A stretch of DNA of 13,806 nucleotides from Bacteroidales bacterium (GCA_027074135.1 JALTDM010000016.1:1-13806), one strand, 5' to 3'; counted from the stretch's first letter, positions 1 through 8,424 are shown. Notes: generated by a model from the letters alone, not told the origin. Translations and numbers: made by a program.

Positions 1-69
1 GAATTTGAGAATTGGAAAAAAGATTACGAACAAGTAGATGATGTTACAATATTAGGAATACAACTATAA
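1..69 (+). CDS. C-terminal end of a SpoIIE/PP2C-type phosphatase (partial)
   Basis: An open frame enters the window and ends with TAA at 67-69. Its 22 residues (EFENWKKDYEQVDDVTILGI then QL) closely resemble the end of the next protein, which has EWKNGYPQTDDITIMGI at the same place. The pair of acidic residues in VDDVTILG is the last metal-binding motif of PP2C/SpoIIE phosphatases. I therefore infer a paralogue of the downstream gene, cut by the window edge. Its stop codon overlaps the next ATG (TAATG), which suggests translational coupling. The N-terminal architecture cannot be seen. Confidence 0.75.
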   Translation, partial: EFENWKKDYEQVDDVTILGIQL

Positions 70-2339
70 TGAAAAAAATATTCTTATACACTTTAATTTT
101 TATTTTAATTTATCACAGTGCATTTGCCAAAAATACATACATTAAAAGTGTAATACCTAACCTTTATAAATATCCGGATTCAGTACAAATAAATAAATTA
201 ACTGAACTCGGAAAAAAATTTTTTAAAACAGCTCCGGATACTTCACTAATACTTTTCAAAAAAGCATTGGATATAGCAGCTAAAAATAATTATCAAAACC
301 GTACTCCAGAAATTTTAAGACAAATAGGTAACTCTTTATTTTATATGAGTAAATATGATGAAGCTTTGGATTACTACAATAAATCATTAGAATACAGTAA
401 AAATCTAAATAATGATCTTGCACAAGCTAACGCATTGAAAAATATCGGAATAATATATCTAATGCAAGGAGATTTTAAAAATGCAGTAACCAAATTAAAA
501 AAAGCTCTACCGGAATTTAACAAAGTTGGAGACAAAAAAGGACTTGCAAGTACATATCAAGTGTTAAGCGCAATCAATATTAATATTGGGAATTACAGTA
601 AAGCACTAGCCTATGCACAAAAATCACTTAATTTTTACAAGGGAATAAAAGATACTAGTGGAATGGCAAAAAGCTATGGGAATATAGGTAATATACATGC
701 AGACCAAGGAAACGATAAACAAGCCTTAAAATATTATAATAATGCTTTGGAATTATTAAAGAAAATGGGAGATAAACTGGGAACAGCTAAAACATATTCT
801 AATATAGGTTCCATATATAATGATATTAAACAATATGAAAAAGCTATAAAGGAATTTAAAGAAGCAATTAAAATATACTCAGATTTACAAAATAAAAGTG
901 GATTGGCAGAAGCATATTCAAATATAGGTAGAAGCTATGAAAGAATTGGAAATTATACCAATGCCATTCAATATTTTAATGAAGCTCTAAAACTCAGAAA
1001 AAATCTAGATGATAAAAACGGAATAATAGAAACATACAATTACCTAGCTGATTTATATGCATCAAGACATTTATATCCTAAAGCTATATTAAATGCTAAA
1101 AAAGCAATAAAAATAGCAAAGAAAATTGGCGCATTGCCTGGAGAAAAAAATGTATATAAAACCCTATATAAAATATATGAACAAACAAAAAATTATGAAA
1201 AAGCATTTTATTATCACAAGCTTTTCACAGAAGTTAAAGATTCTATTTTCAACTTAGATAAAGTGAAAGCATTAGAAGAATTAGAAACAAAATATCAAGT
1301 AGAAAAGAAAGAACAAGAATTGGAAAAACAAAGAATTTTACTTTCAAAACAAGATGTTCAAAGAAAAGCTCTTATTGGAGTAATCCTTCTCATGATGCTA
1401 CTTGCTGTTGTAATTTATCTAAACTTAAGACAAAAAAAGAGATCTAATAAACTATTAGAAGAACAAAAAGCAAAAATTGAGGCAATTCATAAAGAATTAA
1501 GAAGTAGTATTACTTATGCTCAACGCATACAAAAAGCATCTTTAGCCTCAAAATCATACTTAAAACAAATTTTATCTGAATATTTCATAATTTTCAAACC
1601 AAGAGATATTGTTAGTGGAGACTTTTATTGGTGGCGTAAAGTCCACAATAAAATAATCATAACTGTTGCTGACTGCACAGGTCACGGAGTACCTGGTGCT
1701 CTTATGAGTATGTTAGGGTTAAGCTTACTAAAAGAGGCAATTATAAATGAACAAATTACAACTCCTAAAGATATTTTGGAGTTTATGAGAAACGGTATTA
1801 TTGACATTTTCGCCCAGCAAGAAAAATACGATACTCAGGATGGAATGGATATGGCAATAATCACACTGAATATACAACAAAATACTCTGGAATATGCAGG
1901 AGCAAATAATCCTATATATCTACTCAGAACCTCAGATAAGCAAGATTTAAAAATAATTGATACACCAGATTCAAATAAAGTTATAAGTGAACATAAAGAA
2001 AAATATAAACTATATGAATTTAAACCTGACAGAATGCCAATAGGTAAATATCAGATAATGACCCCATTCACACAAGTTAAAGTAGAAATATTACAAAATG
2101 ATATGGTTTACTTGATGTCTGACGGATATCAAGACCAATTCGGAGGAGAAAACAATAAAAAGTTTACAAAGAAAAAATTAAAAAACTTACTCTCTAAGAT
2201 ATTTAACTTACCAGTAAAACAACAAAAGCAAATACTGGAAAAAACTTTGAAGGAATGGAAGAATGGTTATCCTCAAACCGACGACATAACGATAATGGGA
2301 ATTAAAAACACACAAATAATTGAAACCCAAAAGGCTTAA
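69..2339 (+). CDS. Secreted/membrane TPR-repeat protein with SpoIIE-type serine phosphatase domain
   Basis: The 756-residue protein is a probable signalling phosphatase. Residues 1-20 form a signal peptide (KK, hydrophobic core, AFA). About eight tetratricopeptide repeats with a 40-residue period fill roughly 40-390, including copies such as YSNIGSIYNDIKQYEKAI and YSNIGRSYERIGNYTNAI. A charged coiled coil (396-430), one membrane helix (434-453) and a second short coiled coil follow. The SpoIIE/PP2C domain runs from about 500 to 745, with all expected motifs: SGDFYWW (516-522), ADCTGHGVPGA (534-544), DGMD (591-594), AGANNPIYL, SDG (684-686) and TDDITIMG (737-744). The metal-binding aspartates D518, D535, D685 and D739 are present, so the enzyme is probably active. 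The layout puts the TPRs outside the inner membrane and the phosphatase in the cytosol. By analogy with the family it would dephosphorylate an anti-sigma-factor antagonist or similar protein, but the substrate is unknown. Its ATG overlaps the upstream paralogue's stop codon. Confidence 0.9.
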   Translation: MKKIFLYTLIFILIYHSAFAKNTYIKSVIPNLYKYPDSVQINKLTELGKKFFKTAPDTSLILFKKALDIAAKNNYQNRTPEILRQIGNSLFYMSKYDEALDYYNKSLEYSKNLNNDLAQANALKNIGIIYLMQGDFKNAVTKLKKALPEFNKVGDKKGLASTYQVLSAININIGNYSKALAYAQKSLNFYKGIKDTSGMAKSYGNIGNIHADQGNDKQALKYYNNALELLKKMGDKLGTAKTYSNIGSIYNDIKQYEKAIKEFKEAIKIYSDLQNKSGLAEAYSNIGRSYERIGNYTNAIQYFNEALKLRKNLDDKNGIIETYNYLADLYASRHLYPKAILNAKKAIKIAKKIGALPGEKNVYKTLYKIYEQTKNYEKAFYYHKLFTEVKDSIFNLDKVKALEELETKYQVEKKEQELEKQRILLSKQDVQRKALIGVILLMMLLAVVIYLNLRQKKRSNKLLEEQKAKIEAIHKELRSSITYAQRIQKASLASKSYLKQILSEYFIIFKPRDIVSGDFYWWRKVHNKIIITVADCTGHGVPGALMSMLGLSLLKEAIINEQITTPKDILEFMRNGIIDIFAQQEKYDTQDGMDMAIITLNIQQNTLEYAGANNPIYLLRTSDKQDLKIIDTPDSNKVISEHKEKYKLYEFKPDRMPIGKYQIMTPFTQVKVEILQNDMVYLMSDGYQDQFGGENNKKFTKKKLKNLLSKIFNLPVKQQKQILEKTLKEWKNGYPQTDDITIMGIKNTQIIETQKA

Positions 2340-2349
2340 CAATTATATC

Positions 2350-2441
2350 AAAAAAAATTAAAATTTCTGTCAAAAAAATATCGCAGATTAAAAAAAATAT
2401 ACTTTCTTTGCATCTGCAATTAAGCAATTGCTCTTTGACAC
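2350..2441 (+). promoter_or_regulatory. Probable promoter and leader of tRNA-Asn with spaced A-tracts
   Basis: Three A-tracts (2350-2357, 2372-2378, 2390-2397) have centres about 21 and 19 bases apart, roughly two helical turns, so they could bend the DNA like an upstream activating element. They are followed by TTTCTTTG at 2403-2410, a 7/8 match to the Bacteroidota -7 motif TAnnTTTG. The leader before the tRNA contains the perfect palindrome AGCAATTGCT (2423-2432). I see no convincing -33 element. The assignment rests on motif and position only. Confidence 0.4.
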
Positions 2442-2515
2442 TCCCCAGTAGCTCAGTTGGTTAGAGCGACTGACTGTTAATCAGTAGGCCCCTGGTTCGA
2501 GTCCAGGCTGGGGAG
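2442..2515 (+). tRNA. tRNA-Asn (anticodon GTT)
   Basis: A full cloverleaf can be folded by eye. The acceptor strands TCCCCAG (2442-2448) and CTGGGGA (2508-2514) pair perfectly. The D stem is GCTC/GAGC. The anticodon stem ACTGA/TCAGT encloses loop CTGTTAA with anticodon GTT at 2476-2478. The T stem CCTGG/CCAGG has loop TTCGAGT. The discriminator base is G2515. The 3' CCA is not encoded (GCAAAA follows), so it must be added after transcription. It stands alone rather than in a tRNA cluster. Confidence 0.97.
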
Positions 2516-2526
2516 CAAAATAGTTC

Positions 2527-2553
2527 AAAAAAAGGGGATTTTCCCCTTTTTTT
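2527..2553 (+). terminator. Rho-independent terminator after tRNA-Asn
   Basis: Seven A, then GGGGA, a TTT loop, TCCCC and seven T form a 12-base-pair hairpin whose GC core is followed by a T run. It lies 11 bases after the tRNA. Because the A run on one side mirrors the T run on the other, it could terminate transcription in both directions. Confidence 0.85.
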
Positions 2554-2627
2554 ATTTTAATAACCTTATAACCTCTTTTTTATAATCTCCAAAATTTTAA
2601 GCCTTATTTCTTTTTCAATTTTTTTTC

Positions 2628-2635
2628 TAACTTTG
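2628..2635 (+). promoter_or_regulatory. Bacteroidota-type -7 promoter element (TAACTTTG)
   Basis: TAACTTTG matches TAnnTTTG exactly and lies 24 bases before the ATG of the secreted protein gene. It comes just after the tRNA terminator, so it probably starts the transcript covering 2660-4717. No clear TTTG lies at the usual -33 distance. Confidence 0.5.
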
Positions 2636-2659
2636 GTAATTAAATTGTAAACCCTAAGC

Positions 2660-3757
2660 ATGAAAAAATATTCTATTTATTTTTTTATTATCTTCATAAC
2701 ATACAACATTTTAGCATATTCTCAACAAATAGATTCGATATGCTCATTGCCTAATATCATATCCGAAACCTCGGGTTTGGTTTACATAAATGATAAATTA
2801 CTAACACACAACGACTCGGGAGGAGAACCTGCATTATATGAAATTGACACGGCAAACGGCGAAATAATCAGAAAAATTACCATATTAAACGCAGAAAATA
2901 CAGATTGGGAAGACATTTGTAAAGACTCTAATTTTATTTACATAGCAGATATTGGTAATAATTCCTGCATTAGAACTGATTTAAAAATATACAAAGTTGT
3001 CATTGATTCGGTACTACAAAAAGATAGTGTTAACGCGGACATAATAAATTTTTCTTACGCAGACCAAACCGACTTTACTCCAAATCAATATCACACAAAT
3101 TATGATGCCGAAGCATTAATTGCATACAATGACAGTTTGTATATTTTCACAAAAAACTGGGGAAATAAGTGGACCAATATTTACAGCCTACCGAAACAAC
3201 CGGGCAATTATTCCATAGAGAAAAAAGACAGCATAAATGCACAAGGACTAATAACCGGAGCAACATTAAACAATGATAAAATAGTATTAACAGGATATAC
3301 TTTTACTTATCCGTTTATTATTGAAATAAAAAACTTTGAAGGAAAAAATTTTTCGGAAGGAGAAATAATCCGCAACGCAATTCAAATACCATCTAGTTTT
3401 ACTTTCCAAATAGAAGCAATAGCACCTATTGACACCAACAATTATTTTGTAACAACTGAAGGTAATTCAGACTCTCCCGCAGGATTATTTTATTTAAAGT
3501 TTTCTTATCCAACCCCTTCAGAACACATTCTAAACCAAACCATTACAATCTATCCAAATCCGACACACAAAACGGTAAATATTAATTGCAAATCATTTTC
3601 ACAAGCAACGCTAACAAACATAACAGGCAACAAACAGATAGAAATAAATAAAAAAACATTTGAAACAATAAATTTGGAAAACGGTATTTATGTTTTGACA
3701 GTTTACGACAAAAGTGGTAAAATGTGTAAGCAAGAAAAAATAACAATTTTACACTGA
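2660..3757 (+). CDS. Type IX-secreted protein with propeller-like domain and C-terminal sorting tail
   Basis: The 365-residue protein begins with a signal peptide (MKKYSIYFFIIFITYNILAY, then SQ). Its middle, about 28-285, has strand-rich repeats typical of a beta-propeller. It includes ETSGLVY, HNDSGGEPALYEID, DWEDIC (82-87), YIADIGNN (94-101), YDAEALI (148-154) and IEAIAP (251-256). These acidic motifs recall Bacteroidota proteins related to SdiA-regulated or phytase-like propellers, but I cannot name an activity. Residues 292-365 form a type A Por/T9SS sorting domain: TITIYPNPTHKTVNI near its start, then LENGIYVLTVYDKSGK and a lysine-containing end (KQEKITILH). The product is expected to cross the outer membrane through the type IX system and be released or anchored to the surface. 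The methyltransferase gene starts 3 bases after its stop. Confidence 0.8.
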   Translation: MKKYSIYFFIIFITYNILAYSQQIDSICSLPNIISETSGLVYINDKLLTHNDSGGEPALYEIDTANGEIIRKITILNAENTDWEDICKDSNFIYIADIGNNSCIRTDLKIYKVVIDSVLQKDSVNADIINFSYADQTDFTPNQYHTNYDAEALIAYNDSLYIFTKNWGNKWTNIYSLPKQPGNYSIEKKDSINAQGLITGATLNNDKIVLTGYTFTYPFIIEIKNFEGKNFSEGEIIRNAIQIPSSFTFQIEAIAPIDTNNYFVTTEGNSDSPAGLFYLKFSYPTPSEHILNQTITIYPNPTHKTVNINCKSFSQATLTNITGNKQIEINKKTFETINLENGIYVLTVYDKSGKMCKQEKITILH

Positions 3758-3760
3758 TTT

Positions 3761-4717
3761 ATGGGAAACAGAACAAAAGAAAGGCTAGGCAGAATAGATA
3801 CAGATACAAACTTACATAATAAATTACTAAAATATTGCAGGTTAAATTACGGAGAAGTTTGGACAGACCCTATCTCAGGGCATAAAGTAGGAGTAATTGA
3901 TGCTACATATCCGGAAGCCGTGAAAAAACTCTTTGACGGACAACGGGCAACACTTTTAATAAATGACCCGCCTTACAATATAGATGTAGGCAATGTAAAC
4001 ACCAAGCACTTATTCAAAATAAAAATTGAAAAATACATAGAATTTTCAAAAAAATGGATTAACTCGTCATTACAAATTTTAGACGAAAATGCACATTTTT
4101 ATGTGTGGCTTGGTGCCGATTACCGTGAGAATTTCCAACCACTACCCGACTTTATGATTCTTATGCGAGATTATTCTGAACTAAAACCTCGTAACTTTAT
4201 AACAATGAGAAACCAACGTGGTTACGGTACTCAAAAAAATTGGATGTGGATAAGGCAAGAACTTTTGCACTATATAAAAGGGAATCCACAGTTTAATGTA
4301 GTTTACACAGATATACCCAAAATTCTAAAAGGCGGATATTACAAAAAAGTTAAAGGTAAAAAAACAGACACATCACAACGAAGCAAATCCAACACCATTC
4401 GCCCGGGTAATGTCTGGGTGGACATACAGCAAGTTTTTTACAGAATGGAAGAAAATGTTCCGGGTTGTTACGCACAAAAACCCATAAAAGCAATAACACG
4501 CATTATTGAAACATCATCCAAACCCGGAGATTTAATTACAGACTTTTTTGCACACTCTGGTACAACACTAATAGCAGGAGAACTTACAGGCAGAAAAGTT
4601 TACACTTTTGATGTAGATCCTGTTTTTGCTGAAATAACAATTAGAAGACTTGAACACTATAGGCAAACAGGTAAAACAGGTTGGCAATGGCACAACCCTT
4701 TCACCGAAACAGATTAA
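3761..4717 (+). CDS. Solitary beta-class DNA adenine/cytosine-N4 methyltransferase
   Basis: The 318-residue protein belongs to the N6-adenine/N4-cytosine methyltransferase family. The catalytic motif IV is DPPYN at 69-73, preceded by the hydrophobic strand ATLLI. The S-adenosylmethionine-binding motif I comes near the C terminus as DFFAHSGTT (261-269), followed by an acidic strand end, FDVDP (283-287). The order IV then I defines the beta group. The middle, about 125-235, with MRNQRGYGTQKNW and a lysine-rich stretch, is the likely target-recognition region. Motif I reads AHSGTT where many relatives have AGSGTT. No endonuclease gene lies beside it, so it looks like an orphan methylase with a regulatory or protective role rather than half of a restriction pair. 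It lies 3 bases after the secreted-protein gene with no promoter of its own in view. The recognition site cannot be deduced. Confidence 0.88.
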   Translation: MGNRTKERLGRIDTDTNLHNKLLKYCRLNYGEVWTDPISGHKVGVIDATYPEAVKKLFDGQRATLLINDPPYNIDVGNVNTKHLFKIKIEKYIEFSKKWINSSLQILDENAHFYVWLGADYRENFQPLPDFMILMRDYSELKPRNFITMRNQRGYGTQKNWMWIRQELLHYIKGNPQFNVVYTDIPKILKGGYYKKVKGKKTDTSQRSKSNTIRPGNVWVDIQQVFYRMEENVPGCYAQKPIKAITRIIETSSKPGDLITDFFAHSGTTLIAGELTGRKVYTFDVDPVFAEITIRRLEHYRQTGKTGWQWHNPFTETD

Positions 4718-4761
4718 ACTCCATTGTGCTGTTTTATTGCATAACCAAACAAAAATAATAT

Positions 4762-4769
4762 TACTTTTG
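4762..4769 (+). promoter_or_regulatory. Promoter of the ribBA operon (TACTTTTG)
   Basis: TACTTTTG is an exact TAnnTTTG match 26 bases before the ribBA ATG. ATTG at 4736-4739 lies 22 bases upstream and is a weak candidate for the -33 element. The whole gap before ribBA is only 78 bases, too short for an FMN riboswitch, and I see no such aptamer. Confidence 0.5.
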
Positions 4770-4795
4770 ATGCGAATTTAGAACATAAGATAATT

Positions 4796-6052
4796 ATGAC
4801 TGACGATATAAAACTTAACACAATAGAAGAAGCCATAGATGCTATCCGAAAAGGTGAAATAATTATAGTGGTTGATGATGAAAACCGTGAAAATGAAGGT
4901 GATTTTGTTACAGCAGCGGAACTCATCACACCAGAAAAGGTAAATTTTATGGCAAAATACGGTCGCGGACTTATTTGTGCGGCACTACCCGAAGAAAGAT
5001 GTGAAGAATTAGATTTAGATTTGATGGTGGGAAAAAATACCGCACTGCACGAAACACCGTTTACCGTTTCGGTAGATTTAATTGCCCCAGGTATGACTAC
5101 GGGAATTTCGGTAGAAGACAGGGCTCGTACTATAAAAGCACTTGTTGACCCCAAAACAAAACCCGAAGACCTTGCCAGACCTGGACATATTTTTCCACTA
5201 AAAGCCAAAAGCAAAGGTGTTTTGAGAAGAGCCGGACATACCGAAGCAACCGTTGACCTTACACGATTGGCAGGACTAACACCTGGCGGAGCACTTGTGG
5301 AAATAATGAATGATGACGGCACTATGGCACGACTGCTTCAACTTGTGAAAATTGCAGAAAAATTCAATCTTAAAATCATATCAATAAAAGATTTGATTGA
5401 ATACAGGTTGAAATCCGAAAGCCTTATAGAAAAAGGAGTAAAAGTAAAACTCCCCACCAAATACGGTAATTTCTACATTATTCCTTACAAACAATTATCA
5501 AATGGACTGGAACACGCTGCCCTCGTCAAAGGCACGTGGGAACCTGACGAACCAGTACTCGTAAGAGTACATTCATCTTGTGTTACAGGTGATATTTTCG
5601 GATCATTGAGGTGCGACTGTGGAGAACAGTTGCACAAAGCAATGGAAATGATTGAAAAAGAAGGTAAAGGCGTAATTGTTTATATGAATCAAGAAGGTCG
5701 CGGAATAGGACTTATGAACAAAATAAAAGCTTATCAGCTTCAAGACGAAGGACTTGACACTGTAGAAGCTAATGTTCATCTGGGATTTAAACCCGATGAA
5801 AGAGATTATGGTATTGGGGCACAAATTCTCAGGGATCTGGGTGTAAAGAAAATGAGACTTATGACCAACAACCCCGTAAAAAGAGTCGGATTGGAAGCCT
5901 ACGGTTTGGAAATAGTAGAAATCGTTCCCATTATTATAAAACCAAACAAATACAACCAAAAATACCTGGAAACCAAAGAACTGAAGATGGGGCATCAATT
6001 ACATTTGTTCGACAACAATAAAAAAGAGGACAAAAAAGAAGAAAATGACTAA
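4796..6052 (+). CDS. ribBA: Bifunctional 3,4-dihydroxy-2-butanone-4-phosphate synthase / GTP cyclohydrolase II
   Basis: The 418-residue protein catalyses both entry steps of riboflavin synthesis. The RibB half (1-205) converts ribulose 5-phosphate to dihydroxybutanone phosphate. It carries DDENRENEGDF (27-37), YGRGLICAALPEERC, TTGISVEDRARTI (101-113), RPGHIFPL (128-135) and RAGHTEATVDL (145-155). The RibA half (about 210-405) opens GTP. It has the three zinc cysteines C262, C273 and C275 in VHSSCVTGDIFGSLRCDC, the catalytic-arginine motif NQEGRGIGL (298-306), RDYGIG (336-341) and TNNPVKR (357-363). Spacing and length match intact family members, so both activities should be present. The last eight bases overlap the start of the TonB-dependent receptor gene, implying co-translation. 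Confidence 0.97.
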   Translation: MTDDIKLNTIEEAIDAIRKGEIIIVVDDENRENEGDFVTAAELITPEKVNFMAKYGRGLICAALPEERCEELDLDLMVGKNTALHETPFTVSVDLIAPGMTTGISVEDRARTIKALVDPKTKPEDLARPGHIFPLKAKSKGVLRRAGHTEATVDLTRLAGLTPGGALVEIMNDDGTMARLLQLVKIAEKFNLKIISIKDLIEYRLKSESLIEKGVKVKLPTKYGNFYIIPYKQLSNGLEHAALVKGTWEPDEPVLVRVHSSCVTGDIFGSLRCDCGEQLHKAMEMIEKEGKGVIVYMNQEGRGIGLMNKIKAYQLQDEGLDTVEANVHLGFKPDERDYGIGAQILRDLGVKKMRLMTNNPVKRVGLEAYGLEIVEIVPIIIKPNKYNQKYLETKELKMGHQLHLFDNNKKEDKKEEND

Positions 6053-7988
6053 CCAAAAGGTATTAGTTTTTTTATTTATTGCACTCTCACCTTTTTTACT
6101 TATTGCCCAAACAAATAAAAAAAAAGCGGAAAAGGATACAGCAAACTATTTCATAAAACTGAAAGAACTAGTTATAAGTGAGTTTCACACACCTAAATCA
6201 TATTCCGAGAATACAAGAACACTTCTTGTTATACCCAAATCACAATTGAATGAAATTCCCGCATCTACAATAAATGATGTTATAGACAATTATACAACAG
6301 TGGACATACGTCGCAGGGGTATAAGCGATGTACAAAGCGATATAAACATAAGAGGCGGAACATTCGAACAGACATTGATTTTGCTAAACGGTATTCCTGT
6401 GAACGACCCCCAAACAGGACACCACAACCTTGATTTACCGCTTACAAAATATGACATAAGCAAGGTGGAATTGCTATACGGACCCGGTGCGGCACTTTAC
6501 GGACCTAACTCTTTCAATGGTGCTTTAAATATTACAACCTACAATTTCACCAATTCATATTCTGCTAAATTTTATGCTGAAGGAGGCAGCTACAATTCAT
6601 ACATTCTCGGCACAAAAACAGAAGCCTCGGGAAATAAAGCCGGAATAACTTTATCCACAAGCAAAGAAGCATCTGACGGCTACATGGAAAATACAGACTA
6701 CAGAATACACAATTTGCTTATACAACCTTTTGTAAAAACAGGTGAGAAATCTAAAATTTACGGGCTTTTCGGTTATAAAAACAAGCAATTCGGTGCCAAT
6801 AAATTTTACAGCCCAAAATTTCCCGAAATGTATGAATCTACCGAAACATACATAGCATCATTGCAATATATCGGCGGAGAAAACATTAAATACAGCCCTT
6901 CCCTCTTTTACAAAGCCCATTATGACGACTTTTTACTGAAACGGTTTGATCCGTCATTTTACGAAAACTTACACCTGACCCAACTCACAGGACTAGATTT
7001 CCCGTTCTTTGTGATGACACCCATAGGTAAAACATCTTTCGGAGGCGGCTACAAAGCCGAAAGCATAATAAGCAACAGATTGGGCGAAACATCAAAAGAA
7101 ACACGTTACATAAAAGGCGACAGCGTAAATAAATTTTCATCCAGGCAAAACAGCTATTTCTTTGTAAACCAAGAAGTAAACATAGAAAAGTTTTACGGAG
7201 ATGCCGGTTTCTTCGTAAATGCGAATAATGAATATTCTACACGGTTTTATCCCGAATTAAATTTGTCTTACAAAATTTTCAAAGGTGTTAAATTTTATGC
7301 AAACTATTCCTCATCCTTCAGAATACCGAGTTTTACGGAGCTATATTATTTATCACCCACAGTAAAAGGGAACCCTGAATTAAAACCTGAAGAAGCCAAT
7401 ACTTACGAAGCAGGCTTTAAGGTATTAAACGACTTTGGAATGCTAAACCTTGCAGTTTTCCGCAGAAAAACAAAAAACTTTATAGACCTTGCACAATTCA
7501 ATAATAACGATACGCTTTATTTTATCAACAATTCCGCCATTGTAAATACAACAGGGATAGATATAAATACACAACTTCAACTTCAAAACTTTTTTGAGAG
7601 CAAATTTGCCGTAAAAAGTATATCCTTGTCATACCAATACATCACCAAAAACGACTTTGATTACATTTCTTATTATGCCAACAATTATTTAAGATATAAA
7701 ATCTCATCTCTCATAACATTTTCATACAACCGCATGTTTTATCTTGATGTAAATTTCATATCAAAGCATAGAAACGGAGGATTTTACGACAAAAACAGTA
7801 TTTACATGAACTATACTCCCGTAAACTTACTAAACGTAAAACTCTTATACAAAAGAGGTTTGCTTACGATTTTTGCAGAAGCTGACAATGTAACGGGAGA
7901 AGAATATTATGACTTTGGATGGATTCCAATGCCGGGAAGATTTTTTAAAGCTGGTATTGTATTTGAAATAAGCAGACTTAACAAATAA
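6045..7988 (+). CDS. TonB-dependent outer-membrane receptor, BtuB-like
   Basis: The 647-residue protein starts with a signal peptide (about 1-21, ending LLIAQ) and a TonB-box-like LKELVIS (39-45). The plug domain, about 50-165, has IPASTINDVIDNYTTVDIR, DINIRGGTFEQTLILLNG, PVNDPQTGHHN and VELLYGPGAALYGPNSFNGA. The remainder shows alternating aromatic strands of a 22-stranded barrel, with the conserved FRIPSFTELYY and GNPELKPEEANTYEAG segments, ending RFFKAGIVFEISRLNK. It has no N-terminal carboxypeptidase-like domain and no SusD partner, so it resembles the compact vitamin/metal receptors rather than SusC glycan importers. Its substrate cannot be read from the sequence. The 8-base overlap with ribBA makes a flavin-related or redox-cofactor link worth considering, but this is inference. 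Confidence 0.92.
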   Translation: MTNQKVLVFLFIALSPFLLIAQTNKKKAEKDTANYFIKLKELVISEFHTPKSYSENTRTLLVIPKSQLNEIPASTINDVIDNYTTVDIRRRGISDVQSDINIRGGTFEQTLILLNGIPVNDPQTGHHNLDLPLTKYDISKVELLYGPGAALYGPNSFNGALNITTYNFTNSYSAKFYAEGGSYNSYILGTKTEASGNKAGITLSTSKEASDGYMENTDYRIHNLLIQPFVKTGEKSKIYGLFGYKNKQFGANKFYSPKFPEMYESTETYIASLQYIGGENIKYSPSLFYKAHYDDFLLKRFDPSFYENLHLTQLTGLDFPFFVMTPIGKTSFGGGYKAESIISNRLGETSKETRYIKGDSVNKFSSRQNSYFFVNQEVNIEKFYGDAGFFVNANNEYSTRFYPELNLSYKIFKGVKFYANYSSSFRIPSFTELYYLSPTVKGNPELKPEEANTYEAGFKVLNDFGMLNLAVFRRKTKNFIDLAQFNNNDTLYFINNSAIVNTTGIDINTQLQLQNFFESKFAVKSISLSYQYITKNDFDYISYYANNYLRYKISSLITFSYNRMFYLDVNFISKHRNGGFYDKNSIYMNYTPVNLLNVKLLYKRGLLTIFAEADNVTGEEYYDFGWIPMPGRFFKAGIVFEISRLNK

Positions 7989-7995
7989 AAAAGTT

Positions 7996-8424
7996 ATGCA
8001 AAAAGTATTGACAAGCGAAAAAACTGTATATAAAGACATACTCCCGGGAAGTTTGCTGGTTTTATCGGCAATCTTATACAACAAAACAGGCATTTCCACA
8101 AACAGGATTTTTTTTATTTACAGCAGCTTGATTTTAATTATTTTGCTTATATATTTGGAAATTAAATACATGCCTGATAAACTTACATACACAAAGAAAA
8201 TGTTAAGAATATTTTTCCTGCAAAATAAAATTATTTGGTATGGAGCTGTAATACTTACGGCTTTAGGTCATCAAACCAAGTATGATTCCGTTCTTCTCGC
8301 CGCCGCAACCAATATAATTTTACTGTTGATAATGCTTGCGGATAAATGTGAAAAAAGTTATTTAATTCAAGTTGCAGCATATCTAGTAGCAGGCAGTACC
8401 GTGTCATATTTGTTGTTACGGTAG
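7996..8424 (+). CDS. Small polytopic inner-membrane protein of unknown function
   Basis: I do not recognise a family for this 142-residue protein. Hydropathy suggests four or five membrane helices, at about 14-29, 37-56, 79-93, 97-114 and 123-141. They are separated by short basic loops (EIKYMPDKLTYTKKMLR, LADKCEKS). There is no signal peptide and no obvious catalytic motif. It begins 7 bases after the TonB-dependent receptor stop and reads the same way, so it is probably the last gene of the ribBA operon. A role in passing the receptor's substrate across the inner membrane is possible, but there is no motif evidence. Small size and adjacency to a repeat-containing gap leave open that it is a local lineage-specific gene. 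Confidence 0.7.
   Translation: MQKVLTSEKTVYKDILPGSLLVLSAILYNKTGISTNRIFFIYSSLILIILLIYLEIKYMPDKLTYTKKMLRIFFLQNKIIWYGAVILTALGHQTKYDSVLLAAATNIILLLIMLADKCEKSYLIQVAAYLVAGSTVSYLLLR

Noticed and set aside
2442..2515. tRNA-Asn as an integration (att) site for a mobile element
   Set aside because: I found no repeat of the tRNA 3' end elsewhere in the window and no integrase. A normal terminator follows the tRNA.
4718..4795. FMN riboswitch upstream of ribBA
   Set aside because: The gap is 78 bases, far shorter than an FMN aptamer, and has no conserved aptamer segments.
4714..5322. 202-codon open frame on the minus strand
   Set aside because: It lies almost wholly antisense to ribBA, whose motifs are unmistakable. 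The antisense product is serine- and isoleucine-rich without recognisable domains, as expected for a shadow frame.
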